From contig PAHI01000070.1 in the NCBI GenBank assembly GCA_002705575.1, positions 1 through 8,798 on the forward strand: a stretch of DNA of 8,798 bases, written 5' to 3'. Numbering within the stretch: position 1 is the stretch's first letter; each line of letters begins with the position of its first letter. This document shows positions 1 to 5,998 of the stretch, one piece after another. A model generated the notes under the pieces. That model did no database searches. It was not told where the DNA came from and saw only the letters and a list, made by a program, of their open reading frames with translations. The position numbers were made by a program, and so were the translations under genes. The DNA is from Fidelibacterota bacterium. Lineage in GTDB: Bacteria > Marinisomatota > Marinisomatia > SCGC-AAA003-L08 > GCA-002719095.

Positions 1-4
1 TATA

Positions 5-283
5 ATGGATGATTTTAATGATTTTATAGACGATGTATTTGGTCCTGATAACCAAAGACCTCTAACAACAGAACTAGACTTTACAGAAACAGAGGCTTTA
101 GTTCAATTAATATTATATCTATATGATGAAGAAAAGCAAGATCAACAAGAATGTGGTTGTGAAGACCACATGTTCTTTAATGTAGATAAATTAAAAGATG
201 CTTTACAGCATTCTGGTATAGATATGGAAAAAGAATTAAAGATTTATAGGGAGGCATTGGACGATGAGCAAGAAGAAGAATAA
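5..283 (+). CDS. Small acidic protein of unknown function (92 aa)
   Basis: I do not recognise this protein. It is strongly acidic at both ends: it begins MDDFNDFIDD and ends in a run of Asp/Glu (DDEQEEE). The middle (about residues 26-42) is a likely amphipathic helix rich in Leu, followed by a CGC motif near residues 50-52 and a second helical stretch at about 60-85. No membrane segment or signal peptide is visible. The start used is the first ATG in the window, but the frame is still open to the left edge, so the true start could lie upstream and the entry may be 5'-partial. The last 20 nt overlap the next gene, which has its own ribosome binding site inside this one. Dense packing and one-strand order suggest it is part of the same transcription unit as the replication genes. 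The acidic character would suit a protein-binding or DNA-mimic role, but nothing specific supports this. Confidence 0.7.
   Translation: MDDFNDFIDDVFGPDNQRPLTTELDFTETEALVQLILYLYDEEKQDQQECGCEDHMFFNVDKLKDALQHSGIDMEKELKIYREALDDEQEEE
250..254 (+). promoter_or_regulatory. Shine-Dalgarno sequence (GGAGG) for the gene at 264
   Basis: A full GGAGG lies 9 nt before the ATG at 264, inside the 3' end of the preceding gene. It decides the start of the short gene that follows. It is unusual here because none of the other gene starts in the window has a comparable purine-rich site. Confidence 0.5.
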
Positions 284-422
284 ATATGTAACTAAAGACA
301 GTTTTCAATTAGTGTTTGGATTTGATTATCCAAAAGTAGTTAATGGTTTTTTATACGGAAAGTATCTTAAAAGCTATAGTTTAGCGCCTAGATCATCTCA
401 AAAAAAGGTGGTTTTGGGTTGA
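264..422 (+). CDS. Small basic protein of unknown function (52 aa)
   Basis: This short reading frame begins MSKKKNKYVTKDSFQLVFGF and ends KKVVLG before a TGA. It overlaps the preceding gene by 20 nt and is the only gene here with a proper GGAGG ribosome binding site, which is the main reason to believe in it. The product is basic (KKKNK at the start, RSSQKK near the end) and has an aromatic, beta-like middle (FQLVFGFDYPKVVNGFLYG). No known family is recognised. An acidic protein followed directly by a basic one could suggest a pair of interacting partners, but that is only a guess from charge and order. It could be mistaken for spacer DNA because of its length; without it, 284-468 would be an unusually long gap for this genome. 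Confidence 0.5.
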   Translation: MSKKKNKYVTKDSFQLVFGFDYPKVVNGFLYGKYLKSYSLAPRSSQKKVVLG

Positions 423-448
423 ATATGTAAGGAAAATTGCATATTTTT
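422..448 (+). terminator. Weak hairpin plus T-tract, possible terminator
   Basis: Directly after the stop of the 52-aa gene, AATATG (422-427) is the reverse complement of CATATT (440-445), with a 12-nt loop, and the right arm runs into five T's (444-448). This is the shape of an intrinsic terminator or attenuator. The stem is AT-rich and short, so it would be weak and may be chance in such AT-rich DNA. It lies in the only intergenic gap longer than 40 nt, before the CxxC-protein gene. Confidence 0.2.
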
Positions 449-468
449 ACTACTCAATAACACTAAAA

Positions 469-660
469 ATGACAAATTGTATACAATGTGATAGCAATAT
501 TATTTGTTTATCAGATGATGAACTGAGAAATTTAAATGAAGAAGAACTAGATAAATATTTAAAATGCGATGAAAGTTTCCTTAAACCTAACCAAGTTGAA
601 AGGCAACAAATTAACACCAAGCGAGTTCGTTTACATGTTCCTGCAGAGCGGGGGCAGTAA
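469..660 (+). CDS. Small CxxC-motif protein of unknown function (63 aa)
   Basis: The frame begins MTNCIQCDSNIICLSDDELR after an A-rich stretch (CTAAAAATG) of the kind seen before other starts here. Residues 4-7 form a CxxC pair, with further cysteines at 13 and about 33, so a small metal-binding knuckle is possible. Residues about 15-30 (SDDELRNLNEEELDKYL) look like two short acidic helices. The last third, from about residue 34, is read in a different frame from the overlapping replication gene at 569-1108 and is basic and low in hydrophobic residues, so it may be a tail under little constraint. The 92-nt overlap is large. A +1 frameshift joining the two frames is an alternative, as is a small independent protein translated just before the downstream gene. 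No family is recognised. Confidence 0.5.
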   Translation: MTNCIQCDSNIICLSDDELRNLNEEELDKYLKCDESFLKPNQVERQQINTKRVRLHVPAERGQ

Positions 661-1108
661 GCAACTTAAGAAGTATCTAGAAATCCTACCTATAGACAGA
701 GAAAAATTACAGACACGTGGCTTTATAAAAATTATGCCCGATCAGTCCCTTGTGCTCCGTCAAAAAGCGTTAGATTTATTTAAGGTACGTGGGTGTGAAG
801 ATTGTTGGAATCAATTTGCATTGGCCTATCCTATAAAGGATCAGGGCCGACCCCTTCATAATGATATGAAGCGTAATAGATTAAAGTATATATCCTTGAT
901 AGAACATAATCCGGGCTTGCACGAAACAATTATTAAAGCTCTCGATGCAGAGAAAGACGACAGAAGACGTGCAGGTTTTACAGGAGAGTTCCGACCTAGA
1001 TGGAAAATGATGAGTAGTTATTTAAATCAAGAGGCATGGACTATGTACGAAAATGTAGAACCCCCAGAAACAAATAATGAAAAAACTTATGGAAATGATT
1101 TAATATGA
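569..1108 (+). CDS. Putative phage replication initiator / helicase-loader-like protein
   Basis: This 179-aa protein lies directly upstream of the replicative helicase and shares an ATGA overlap with it. Its N-terminal part (about residues 12-72) reads like a winged-helix domain: KLTPSEFVYMFL, then a helix, then a turn with GFIKI and a short strand. The C-terminal half has features I associate with phage replication initiators and loaders: a YPIK motif (87-90) in a W-x(6)-YP context, a basic K/R-rich helix, and a closing W..M.SYLNQEAW segment (145-157) resembling the YLN..W ending of lambda O- and DnaD/DnaT-like proteins. Its likely role is to bind DNA or bring the helicase to the fork. The start at 569 is forced by an in-frame TAA at 560, nine bases earlier, yet the conserved-looking region begins within about 12 residues. 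Its first 92 nt overlap the preceding gene. The functional call rests on motif memory and context, not on a firm family match. Confidence 0.6.
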   Translation: MKVSLNLTKLKGNKLTPSEFVYMFLQSGGSKQLKKYLEILPIDREKLQTRGFIKIMPDQSLVLRQKALDLFKVRGCEDCWNQFALAYPIKDQGRPLHNDMKRNRLKYISLIEHNPGLHETIIKALDAEKDDRRRAGFTGEFRPRWKMMSSYLNQEAWTMYENVEPPETNNEKTYGNDLI

Positions 1109-2061
1109 GTGAAGAACAAAAGCCTCTTCCGTGGAGGCATATTTCTCAAGCATCTAATGCTGCTATACGCTACATAGATGCAAGGAGAAAAGGTGAAATT
1201 AAGTCATTAATAACACCATGGAAAAAATTTAATTCTATTTCCATGGGTGGTATTGAATGGCAAACAATAACTACTATTGCTGGTATGTCTGGTAGTGGTA
1301 AGACTGCAATACTTGGGCAGCTTGAGACGGGATTGAAAGATCTAAATCAAGAAGAAGATTTTGCTATCTTATCGTTTAACTTTGAAATGTTATCTTCAAG
1401 GCTTGTTGGTAGAAGGCTTAGTAATAAATTAAATATTACTACACAGCAACTCTATAGTTCATCAAATAGTTTTCAACTAAATGATAATTACTATATGAAC
1501 GCTGTAAAAGAAACAAGAAGGTTAAACAAATATGAAATATATTATGTAGATATACCCGGTAGTGTTCAGTCTATTAGAGATACTATATTAAAGTTTTCTA
1601 ATGATATGAATAAAGCAGTTGTAGTTATGCTTGATCATACTTTATTGGTTAAAAAAGCAGGAGGATTACAAGACAGAGACTTATTATACGATTTAATGGC
1701 CATGTTTAATGGATTAAAAAAGATTATAAAGATATCTTTTGTATTAATATCACAAATGAATCGTAATATAGAAGTGTCTGAGCGTATTCAGAATCCTGAT
1801 TTACATTATCCAAAAAAGCAAGATCTCTTTGGTGCAGATGCATGTTACATGTACTCAGATTTAGTTATTGTAACACATCGACCAGAGATGCTTGGAATTA
1901 GGGCTTATGGTCCTAGAAGATGGCCTACAGAGAATGCAATATTTTGGCATTATCTAAAGGTTAGAGAAGGTGAGCCTTGTATTGCGCTTATGCAAAACGA
2001 TTTAGCTCACAATCAAATATTAGATGCACAACCAACTTATTCAAATAATAAAGAAAAATAA
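1105..2061 (+). CDS. dnaB: DnaB-type replicative DNA helicase (RecA-like core only)
   Basis: This is an SF4 hexameric helicase expected to unwind the replication fork in an ATP-dependent way. The Walker A motif is GMSGSGKT (residues 60-67), the Walker B is VVVML-D177-H, and ISQMNR (215-220) corresponds to the conserved SQ..R segment of DnaB. LKVREG (about 284-289) matches the late K.R.G arginine-finger region (AKNRNG in classic DnaB). FNFEM at about residues 91-95 fits the strand carrying the catalytic Glu after Walker A. At 318 aa it is much shorter than bacterial DnaB (about 450-470 aa): it has the C-terminal motor but lacks the N-terminal helical domain that binds primase. The start at ATGA overlaps the stop of the putative loader gene, and the stop is 2 nt before the next ATG, so loader, helicase and ATPase are probably translated from one message. 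Confidence 0.88.
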   Translation: MSEEQKPLPWRHISQASNAAIRYIDARRKGEIKSLITPWKKFNSISMGGIEWQTITTIAGMSGSGKTAILGQLETGLKDLNQEEDFAILSFNFEMLSSRLVGRRLSNKLNITTQQLYSSSNSFQLNDNYYMNAVKETRRLNKYEIYYVDIPGSVQSIRDTILKFSNDMNKAVVVMLDHTLLVKKAGGLQDRDLLYDLMAMFNGLKKIIKISFVLISQMNRNIEVSERIQNPDLHYPKKQDLFGADACYMYSDLVIVTHRPEMLGIRAYGPRRWPTENAIFWHYLKVREGEPCIALMQNDLAHNQILDAQPTYSNNKEK

Positions 2062-2063
2062 TA

Positions 2064-2741
2064 ATGGCACAAGAAGTATTAATCGTTGGCGCTAGCGGTA
2101 CAGGGAAATCTACGTCAATTGCAAACTTAAACCCTGAGTCTACATTTATTGTTAACGTGGCGCGTAAAGCGCTACCATTCAAAGGATGGAAGACAAAATA
2201 TCCAGCATTTACAAAAGATAATCCAAGTGGTAGATTTTATTCTAGTGACGCACCACAGGATATTCTTAAATGTTTAAATTATATCAATGACAAGCGTACT
2301 GAGATAAAGACAATTGTCATTGATGACTATCAATACACTATGGCTAATGAATATATGCGTAGGGCTACAGAGACAGGCTTCAAGAAATTTACTGACATTG
2401 CTCAGAATGCTTGGAGTATTGTTAATGCAGTTAAATCTATGCGTGATGATTTGCTTGTAGTATTCATGATGCACTCGGAGGTCTCATTCGACGCACACGG
2501 TAACAAAGTAACAAAAGCAAAAACGATCGGTAAGATGATGGACAATGTAGTTACTCTTGAGGGCATGTTTACTATTGTATTGTATACAGATGTTACTAAG
2601 GGAGAAAGCGGTATGGAGTATGCATTCTTAACACAGAATGACGGGGCTAATACTGGCAAATCTCCTAAGGACATGTTTGGATCTGTTAAAATACCAAACG
2701 ACTTAACATTAGTGGCGAAAGCTATTAAAGATTATCAATAA
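2064..2741 (+). CDS. Sak4-like / AAA_24-type RecA-fold ATPase
   Basis: This 225-aa P-loop protein starts almost at once with its ATP-binding motif GASGTGKST (residues 9-17). A Walker B strand follows, TIVIDDYQY with D87 and D88, and then a strand ending VVFMMHSE with H137 in the usual sensor position. The order and spacing fit the AAA_24 / Sak4 type of small RecA-like ATPase common in phages. Sak4 proteins are single-strand annealing or recombination-mediator ATPases that work with the phage SSB, and here the very next gene encodes an SSB-like protein, which supports the assignment. It begins 2 nt after the helicase stop, preceded by an A-rich stretch with no Shine-Dalgarno. It could instead be a general AAA_24 ATPase with another replication role, because the motifs alone do not prove annealing activity. 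Confidence 0.75.
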   Translation: MAQEVLIVGASGTGKSTSIANLNPESTFIVNVARKALPFKGWKTKYPAFTKDNPSGRFYSSDAPQDILKCLNYINDKRTEIKTIVIDDYQYTMANEYMRRATETGFKKFTDIAQNAWSIVNAVKSMRDDLLVVFMMHSEVSFDAHGNKVTKAKTIGKMMDNVVTLEGMFTIVLYTDVTKGESGMEYAFLTQNDGANTGKSPKDMFGSVKIPNDLTLVAKAIKDYQ

Positions 2742-2770
2742 TTTATATTTTTTAATTTAATTTTTTTAGT
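2742..2770 (+). promoter_or_regulatory. A/T-only leader before the ssb-like gene
   Basis: This 29-nt gap is all A and T except for one G just before the ATG, with T-runs at 2748-2753 and 2761-2767. No Shine-Dalgarno is present. Such unstructured AT-rich leaders promote initiation in Bacteroidota and could also hold an AT-rich promoter element, but I cannot identify a clear -33/-7 pair. It is one of the few non-coding gaps in the window and precedes a gene expected to be made in large amounts. Confidence 0.3.
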
Positions 2771-3325
2771 ATGTACGGAAGTAATGTAGAAAGTAACAGT
2801 ACAGGTGGCGTAGCTCCTGAGGTAGGTATTATCGAAAACTGCGAAATGGTTGGTGTCACTATGAACACTGACAAAGGTGGTAGATTGGACTTTGAGTTCA
2901 AACAACCAAATGGCTCTAGTGTCAAACATGCTGAGTTCCCTGCTAATCCAGACTTTGGTGATGTAGAGAAACAAGCTATGGATGTATCTAGAAGAGTTAA
3001 GCACATTGCAACTAAGTTTATGAACGAGTCTGAGTTTGTTATTAACGATGTTAATAGCTTCGAAGAGTATGGGCATAAGGTTGTAAGTTTAATGGGTCAA
3101 AAATATTTAGGTAGGAAGTTTAGAATGCTATTTATTTATAAAGGTAAGTATGCATCTTTACCAAAGTATCCTAATTTTATTGAAGGCATGGAGACGCCGG
3201 CAGATAAAACTAATATTTATATTTCAGACTGGAACAAGAAGAAGCTTGTTAAGCCTGAGCCCGATGCGCAGCCAGTTAATTTAACAACTGCTACAAGTAC
3301 GAGCACAACTGACATGCCATTCTAA
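2771..3325 (+). CDS. ssb: Single-stranded DNA-binding protein (SSB-like)
   Basis: The product (184 aa) has the layout of a phage SSB. A mixed beta-rich N-terminal and central region (about 1-155) is followed by a flexible Lys/Pro- then Thr/Ser-rich linker (about 156-180) and a terminal DMPF (181-184). A short acidic-hydrophobic tip ending in Pro-Phe is the hallmark by which SSBs dock partner proteins (DDDIPF in E. coli). The OB-fold itself is not recognisable by eye, so the call rests on the tail, the size and the position between a Sak4-like ATPase and a primase. It would coat single strands at the fork and during recombination. The codons are richer in C-ending forms (AAC, TTC, GAC) than in neighbouring genes, which fits high expression. 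The stop overlaps the primase start (TAATG). A start at 2771 is preferred because it follows the AT-rich leader and is the first ATG. Confidence 0.7.
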   Translation: MYGSNVESNSTGGVAPEVGIIENCEMVGVTMNTDKGGRLDFEFKQPNGSSVKHAEFPANPDFGDVEKQAMDVSRRVKHIATKFMNESEFVINDVNSFEEYGHKVVSLMGQKYLGRKFRMLFIYKGKYASLPKYPNFIEGMETPADKTNIYISDWNKKKLVKPEPDAQPVNLTTATSTSTTDMPF

Positions 3326-4452
3326 TGTATGGTTCTAAGGTAGTTGAGTTAAACGATGAAGAGATTCTAGGTAGGATATCCTGCTTAGATATCTTTTCAT
3401 ATTATATTGGTAAAGATTTTAAATTAGGCAAGGCTATACGTTCGCCTTTGCGTAAGGATAAGTCTCCTTCGTTTACTATCTTCAAGCATAATAGTGGTAG
3501 ATACTTTTATAAAGACTTTAGCACAGGTGAGACAGGTGATTGTTTTACATTCTTGGTTAAGATGTATTCAATCAAACGATTTGATACATATCGCCTTGTA
3601 GATAATGACTTTCAGTTGGGTATATCCACTCAGTCTTTTACTGCGCCTACAAAGAAATATGTGGGTAAGCATATAAAGGAGTTGGAAGATATAGAACCCT
3701 CTTCTACTACGATACAAATTAAATCTCGTGCTTGGAATGGGCAAGAAGATAAAAAGTTTTGGGGTAAATATGGTATTTGTTGCAAGATACTAGATAAGTA
3801 TAATGTTAAACCTGTTGAACATGTATGGATTAATGATAATCTTATAGTTAGTTCTAACAAATACAATCCTATTTATGCCTATGACTTTGGTGATGGTAAA
3901 TTTAAAATATATCAACCTTATAATAAATCTCATAAGTGGTTAAGTAATACTAGCGCTCATGACTTACAAGGCTCCCACCAACTCCCAGAAAGTTGTGAGA
4001 CGCTAGTCATTACTAAATCACTAAAAGACGTTATGTGCCTTGATATATTTGGTATATATGCAGTTGCTCCTTCATCGGAGAGCTGTATTATTCCTAAAAA
4101 TATTGTGGATAATTTATATAAAAGATTTAATAAAATATACATACTGTATGACTTTGATAGAACAGGTGTATCCTTTGCTAACAAGCATAAAAAATTATAT
4201 AATTTTATTCCATTATTTTTTACTAACGGAAAATTTAATACCTTTGACTTCAAATCAAAAGATTTGTCCGACTATATAGCTAATAATAGTGTAAGGGATG
4301 CGGCGAAGTTAATAGAGATTATATGTATAGAGGAATATTCATACCAGGAAATGTACCGTCAAGCAAAAATGGAAGAAGATGGACAGGTAGGTACTTTATC
4401 GTCTCCAAACAAACTCAAAGATACTATAAAAGTTCAAAAAAGTATTGGATAG
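3325..4452 (+). CDS. DnaG-type DNA primase with divergent Toprim site
   Basis: This 375-aa protein should make RNA primers for lagging-strand synthesis. Its N-terminus (about 35-80) follows the CHC2 primase zinc-domain pattern (SPLRKDKSPSF, then DFSTGETGDCFTFL), but the usual zinc-binding cysteines are absent, with Ser40 where the first is expected. A Toprim domain lies at about 225-320: VITKSLKD (228-235), YDFDRTG with D276 and D278, and KSKDLSDYI (310-318). In canonical Toprim the first motif is EG..D; here K231 and S232 occupy the E and G positions while D235 is kept. The later acidic residues are intact. The protein is separate from the helicase, unlike T7 gp4. It starts at TAATG on the ssb-like stop. 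Its final 43 codons lie inside the rusA-like gene in another frame, so its C-terminal tail may be poorly conserved. Primase is the best call; a non-catalytic primase-like protein is possible. Confidence 0.8.
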   Translation: MYGSKVVELNDEEILGRISCLDIFSYYIGKDFKLGKAIRSPLRKDKSPSFTIFKHNSGRYFYKDFSTGETGDCFTFLVKMYSIKRFDTYRLVDNDFQLGISTQSFTAPTKKYVGKHIKELEDIEPSSTTIQIKSRAWNGQEDKKFWGKYGICCKILDKYNVKPVEHVWINDNLIVSSNKYNPIYAYDFGDGKFKIYQPYNKSHKWLSNTSAHDLQGSHQLPESCETLVITKSLKDVMCLDIFGIYAVAPSSESCIIPKNIVDNLYKRFNKIYILYDFDRTGVSFANKHKKLYNFIPLFFTNGKFNTFDFKSKDLSDYIANNSVRDAAKLIEIICIEEYSYQEMYRQAKMEEDGQVGTLSSPNKLKDTIKVQKSIG

Positions 4453-4715
4453 AATACAAGAAAGAGTTTCAAAAATTATTAAAAGGAAAAGATTCACAAA
4501 ACAAGAAGCCATATCGAATCACGCTTAAGTTTGTAAGAAAGAGTAGACATAAATTTGATTATGTTAACCCTGCACAAACTATACAAGATCAGATGGTAAA
4601 ATACGGGTGGATAACTGATGATAATGCAGATGAAATGATTCCTATATTCTTAGAGTTTGTTTATGATAAAGACAACCCAGGAGTTTATATTAATGTTTTA
4701 AAATCTAAAAAATGA
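4323..4715 (+). CDS. rusA: RusA-like Holliday junction resolvase
   Basis: At 130 aa this matches the size of RusA (about 120 aa), a small dimeric endonuclease that cuts four-way DNA junctions and other branched phage DNA. The N-terminus has the typical opening IPGNVPSSKNGRR (residues 7-19), and the catalytic region has HKFDYVNPAQTIQD (76-89) followed by WITDDNADEMIP (96-107), giving Asp79, Asp99 and Asp100 as likely metal ligands. The first acidic residue of the usual DxDN motif is replaced, as in many divergent phage RusA proteins. The conserved N-terminal motif shows that translation really begins near 4323, so the 130-nt overlap with the primase 3' end is genuine on the RusA side. It is followed by an ATGA overlap with the next gene. 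It probably resolves recombination intermediates made by the exonuclease and Sak4-like genes beside it. Confidence 0.85.
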   Translation: MYRGIFIPGNVPSSKNGRRWTGRYFIVSKQTQRYYKSSKKYWIEYKKEFQKLLKGKDSQNKKPYRITLKFVRKSRHKFDYVNPAQTIQDQMVKYGWITDDNADEMIPIFLEFVYDKDNPGVYINVLKSKK

Positions 4716-5029
4716 CAAAACCAAAAATTATATATCCTCAAGAATTCAGAACAAAATGTTTTAATCACTTAAGACATTTTATGGATATCAGATTATTAAC
4801 AACTGCTATGGATTATGGCAGAGACAATGTTGTTCGCTACTATATTGAAAGAGCACTTGATGACCCGACTTTGTATATAGATACAGTTATGGTTAACGAG
4901 GAAGAAAGGAAAGTAGCAAATGATAAAATATTTACTTATGCAATAAGACAAGAATTGTATAATGATTTCATGAATTTATTAACTAAAACACTAGATAAAA
5001 AAGATGGCAGATCAAAATTATTTCGCTAG
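4712..5029 (+). CDS. Unknown protein between resolvase and exonuclease (105 aa)
   Basis: I do not recognise this protein. It is mostly helical by composition: a basic opening (MTKPKIIYPQEFRTKCFNH), a central stretch with RYYIERALDDPTLYIDTVM (about 42-60), and an acidic/basic mixed helix toward the end. No catalytic motif, metal site or membrane segment is visible. It is translationally coupled on both sides, starting in an ATGA with the rusA-like gene and overlapping the exonuclease gene by 26 nt. Its placement inside the recombination block suggests an accessory of the resolvase or nuclease, but that rests on position only. Confidence 0.75.
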   Translation: MTKPKIIYPQEFRTKCFNHLRHFMDIRLLTTAMDYGRDNVVRYYIERALDDPTLYIDTVMVNEEERKVANDKIFTYAIRQELYNDFMNLLTKTLDKKDGRSKLFR

Positions 5030-5984
5030 CGAAGCCATATCTAATAGTGATCTTGGGTATTTAAAGTTGTCTCCTAGACAATTTATACTAAGAAAACGAA
5101 AAGATATGCAAACAAAGAGTGGCGCCATGGAGCTTGGCAGCCTTATACATATGTTTACATTAGAACCAGATAGTTTTATTATTGCAGATGTAGAACCTGT
5201 AGGAGGTAAAATGGGTGAGTACATAAAAGCTTATTATGAATTAGAGAGGTCAAATACACCTGAAGATAAGATACCAGATTTAGCTTATAAAGTATCAGGT
5301 TATAAACCAACACATTCTAAACCAGAAACTGTGCTCAAAAGTTTTAAAAACAAACAGGAAAATGTAGCTTTTTATAATTATTTAAAAGAATCTACAGACA
5401 AGATAGCTCTTAATACTAAGGACAAAAACATTATTGAAGGTTGTTTACAAAGTTTACGTAGCCATAAGCAGTCTAATGAATTATTATTTTCTGAGGCAAA
5501 AGATGATATAGAAGTTTTTAACGAGGAAGAAATGTTCTTTAACCTGCATGATGTGGATTGTAAATCTAAACTAGATAGGATCATTGTAGACAATAAAAAT
5601 AAAGTGGTGACTATAGTAGATCTTAAGACAACTAGTAATCAGGTATATGGTGACTGTACTAAATTAGACTCTAATACAGGTATTCTTGCCAGAGACTGGT
5701 ATACTACAGGTTTTATGTATTCGTGTTTACAATATTCTTATTACAGGCAACTAGCTTTTTATATTAGCGCAGCTAAGTCTAAGTATCCAGATTATGAAGT
5801 TAAAGCTTTTATAATTGCAGTGGATACAAAAGGATTTTATGATGTAGCAGTTTATAAATTGCCAGATGAATGGATTCAAGAAGGTAATGATCAAATTAAA
5901 TGTTTATTAACCGAGTATAAAAACTATAAAGAGTCTAATAACTGGCATGTAAAAGAAGGTTATGAAGATGTAGTAGAATACTAA
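5004..5984 (+). CDS. PD-(D/E)XK exonuclease, RecE/Cas4-like (DUF3799 type)
   Basis: This 326-aa protein has the ordered motifs of the RecE-like PD-(D/E)XK nucleases found in many phages. It opens with a short helix, SNSDLGYLKLSPRQF (13-27), of the type S.S.L..l..sP..F. Then come GSLIHMFTLEP (45-55) with H49, SKLDR with D191, IVDLKTT with D206 and K208 as the D-x-K pair, and RQLAFYISA (248-256) with Q249 and Y253. Known relatives chew one strand of a duplex from its end to leave single-stranded tails for annealing. That role fits the Sak4-like ATPase, SSB and RusA encoded just upstream. It starts 26 nt inside the previous gene, preceded by an A-rich run; the ADQNYFASEAISNSDL opening supports this start. 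The C-terminus (about 265-326) is a mixed strand/helix tail without recognised motifs. Confidence 0.82.
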   Translation: MADQNYFASEAISNSDLGYLKLSPRQFILRKRKDMQTKSGAMELGSLIHMFTLEPDSFIIADVEPVGGKMGEYIKAYYELERSNTPEDKIPDLAYKVSGYKPTHSKPETVLKSFKNKQENVAFYNYLKESTDKIALNTKDKNIIEGCLQSLRSHKQSNELLFSEAKDDIEVFNEEEMFFNLHDVDCKSKLDRIIVDNKNKVVTIVDLKTTSNQVYGDCTKLDSNTGILARDWYTTGFMYSCLQYSYYRQLAFYISAAKSKYPDYEVKAFIIAVDTKGFYDVAVYKLPDEWIQEGNDQIKCLLTEYKNYKESNNWHVKEGYEDVVEY

Positions 5985-5998
5985 AACCATTAATCGCA

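Noticed and set aside
5..422. Toxin-antitoxin pair (acidic gene followed by basic gene)
   Set aside because: Charge and order are suggestive only; neither protein shows a known toxin or antitoxin fold and the order fits small phage early genes equally well.
4040..4279. + strand frame of 79 codons inside the primase gene
   Set aside because: It overlaps the Toprim domain in another frame and its translation shows no domain-like pattern.
4450..5029. Reassigned TAG stop codon, as in some crAss-like phages
   Set aside because: Reading through the TAG at 4450-4452 or at 5027-5029 adds only a handful of codons before a TAA, and TAA and TGA also end genes here, so the standard code explains the window.
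1988..5593. Several open frames of 60-113 codons on the minus strand, including those at 2402-2674, 2735-3076, 3957-4253 and 5018-5224
   Set aside because: Each lies opposite a + strand gene with recognisable motifs or tight coupling, and their translations are low-complexity Leu/Ser/Ile-rich without domain features.
5004..5984. Cas4 or a CRISPR-associated nuclease
   Set aside because: The GSLIHMFTLEP opening and D/DLK/Q..Y spacing fit RecE-like phage exonucleases, there is no cluster of four cysteines for an iron-sulfur site, and no CRISPR repeats are present.
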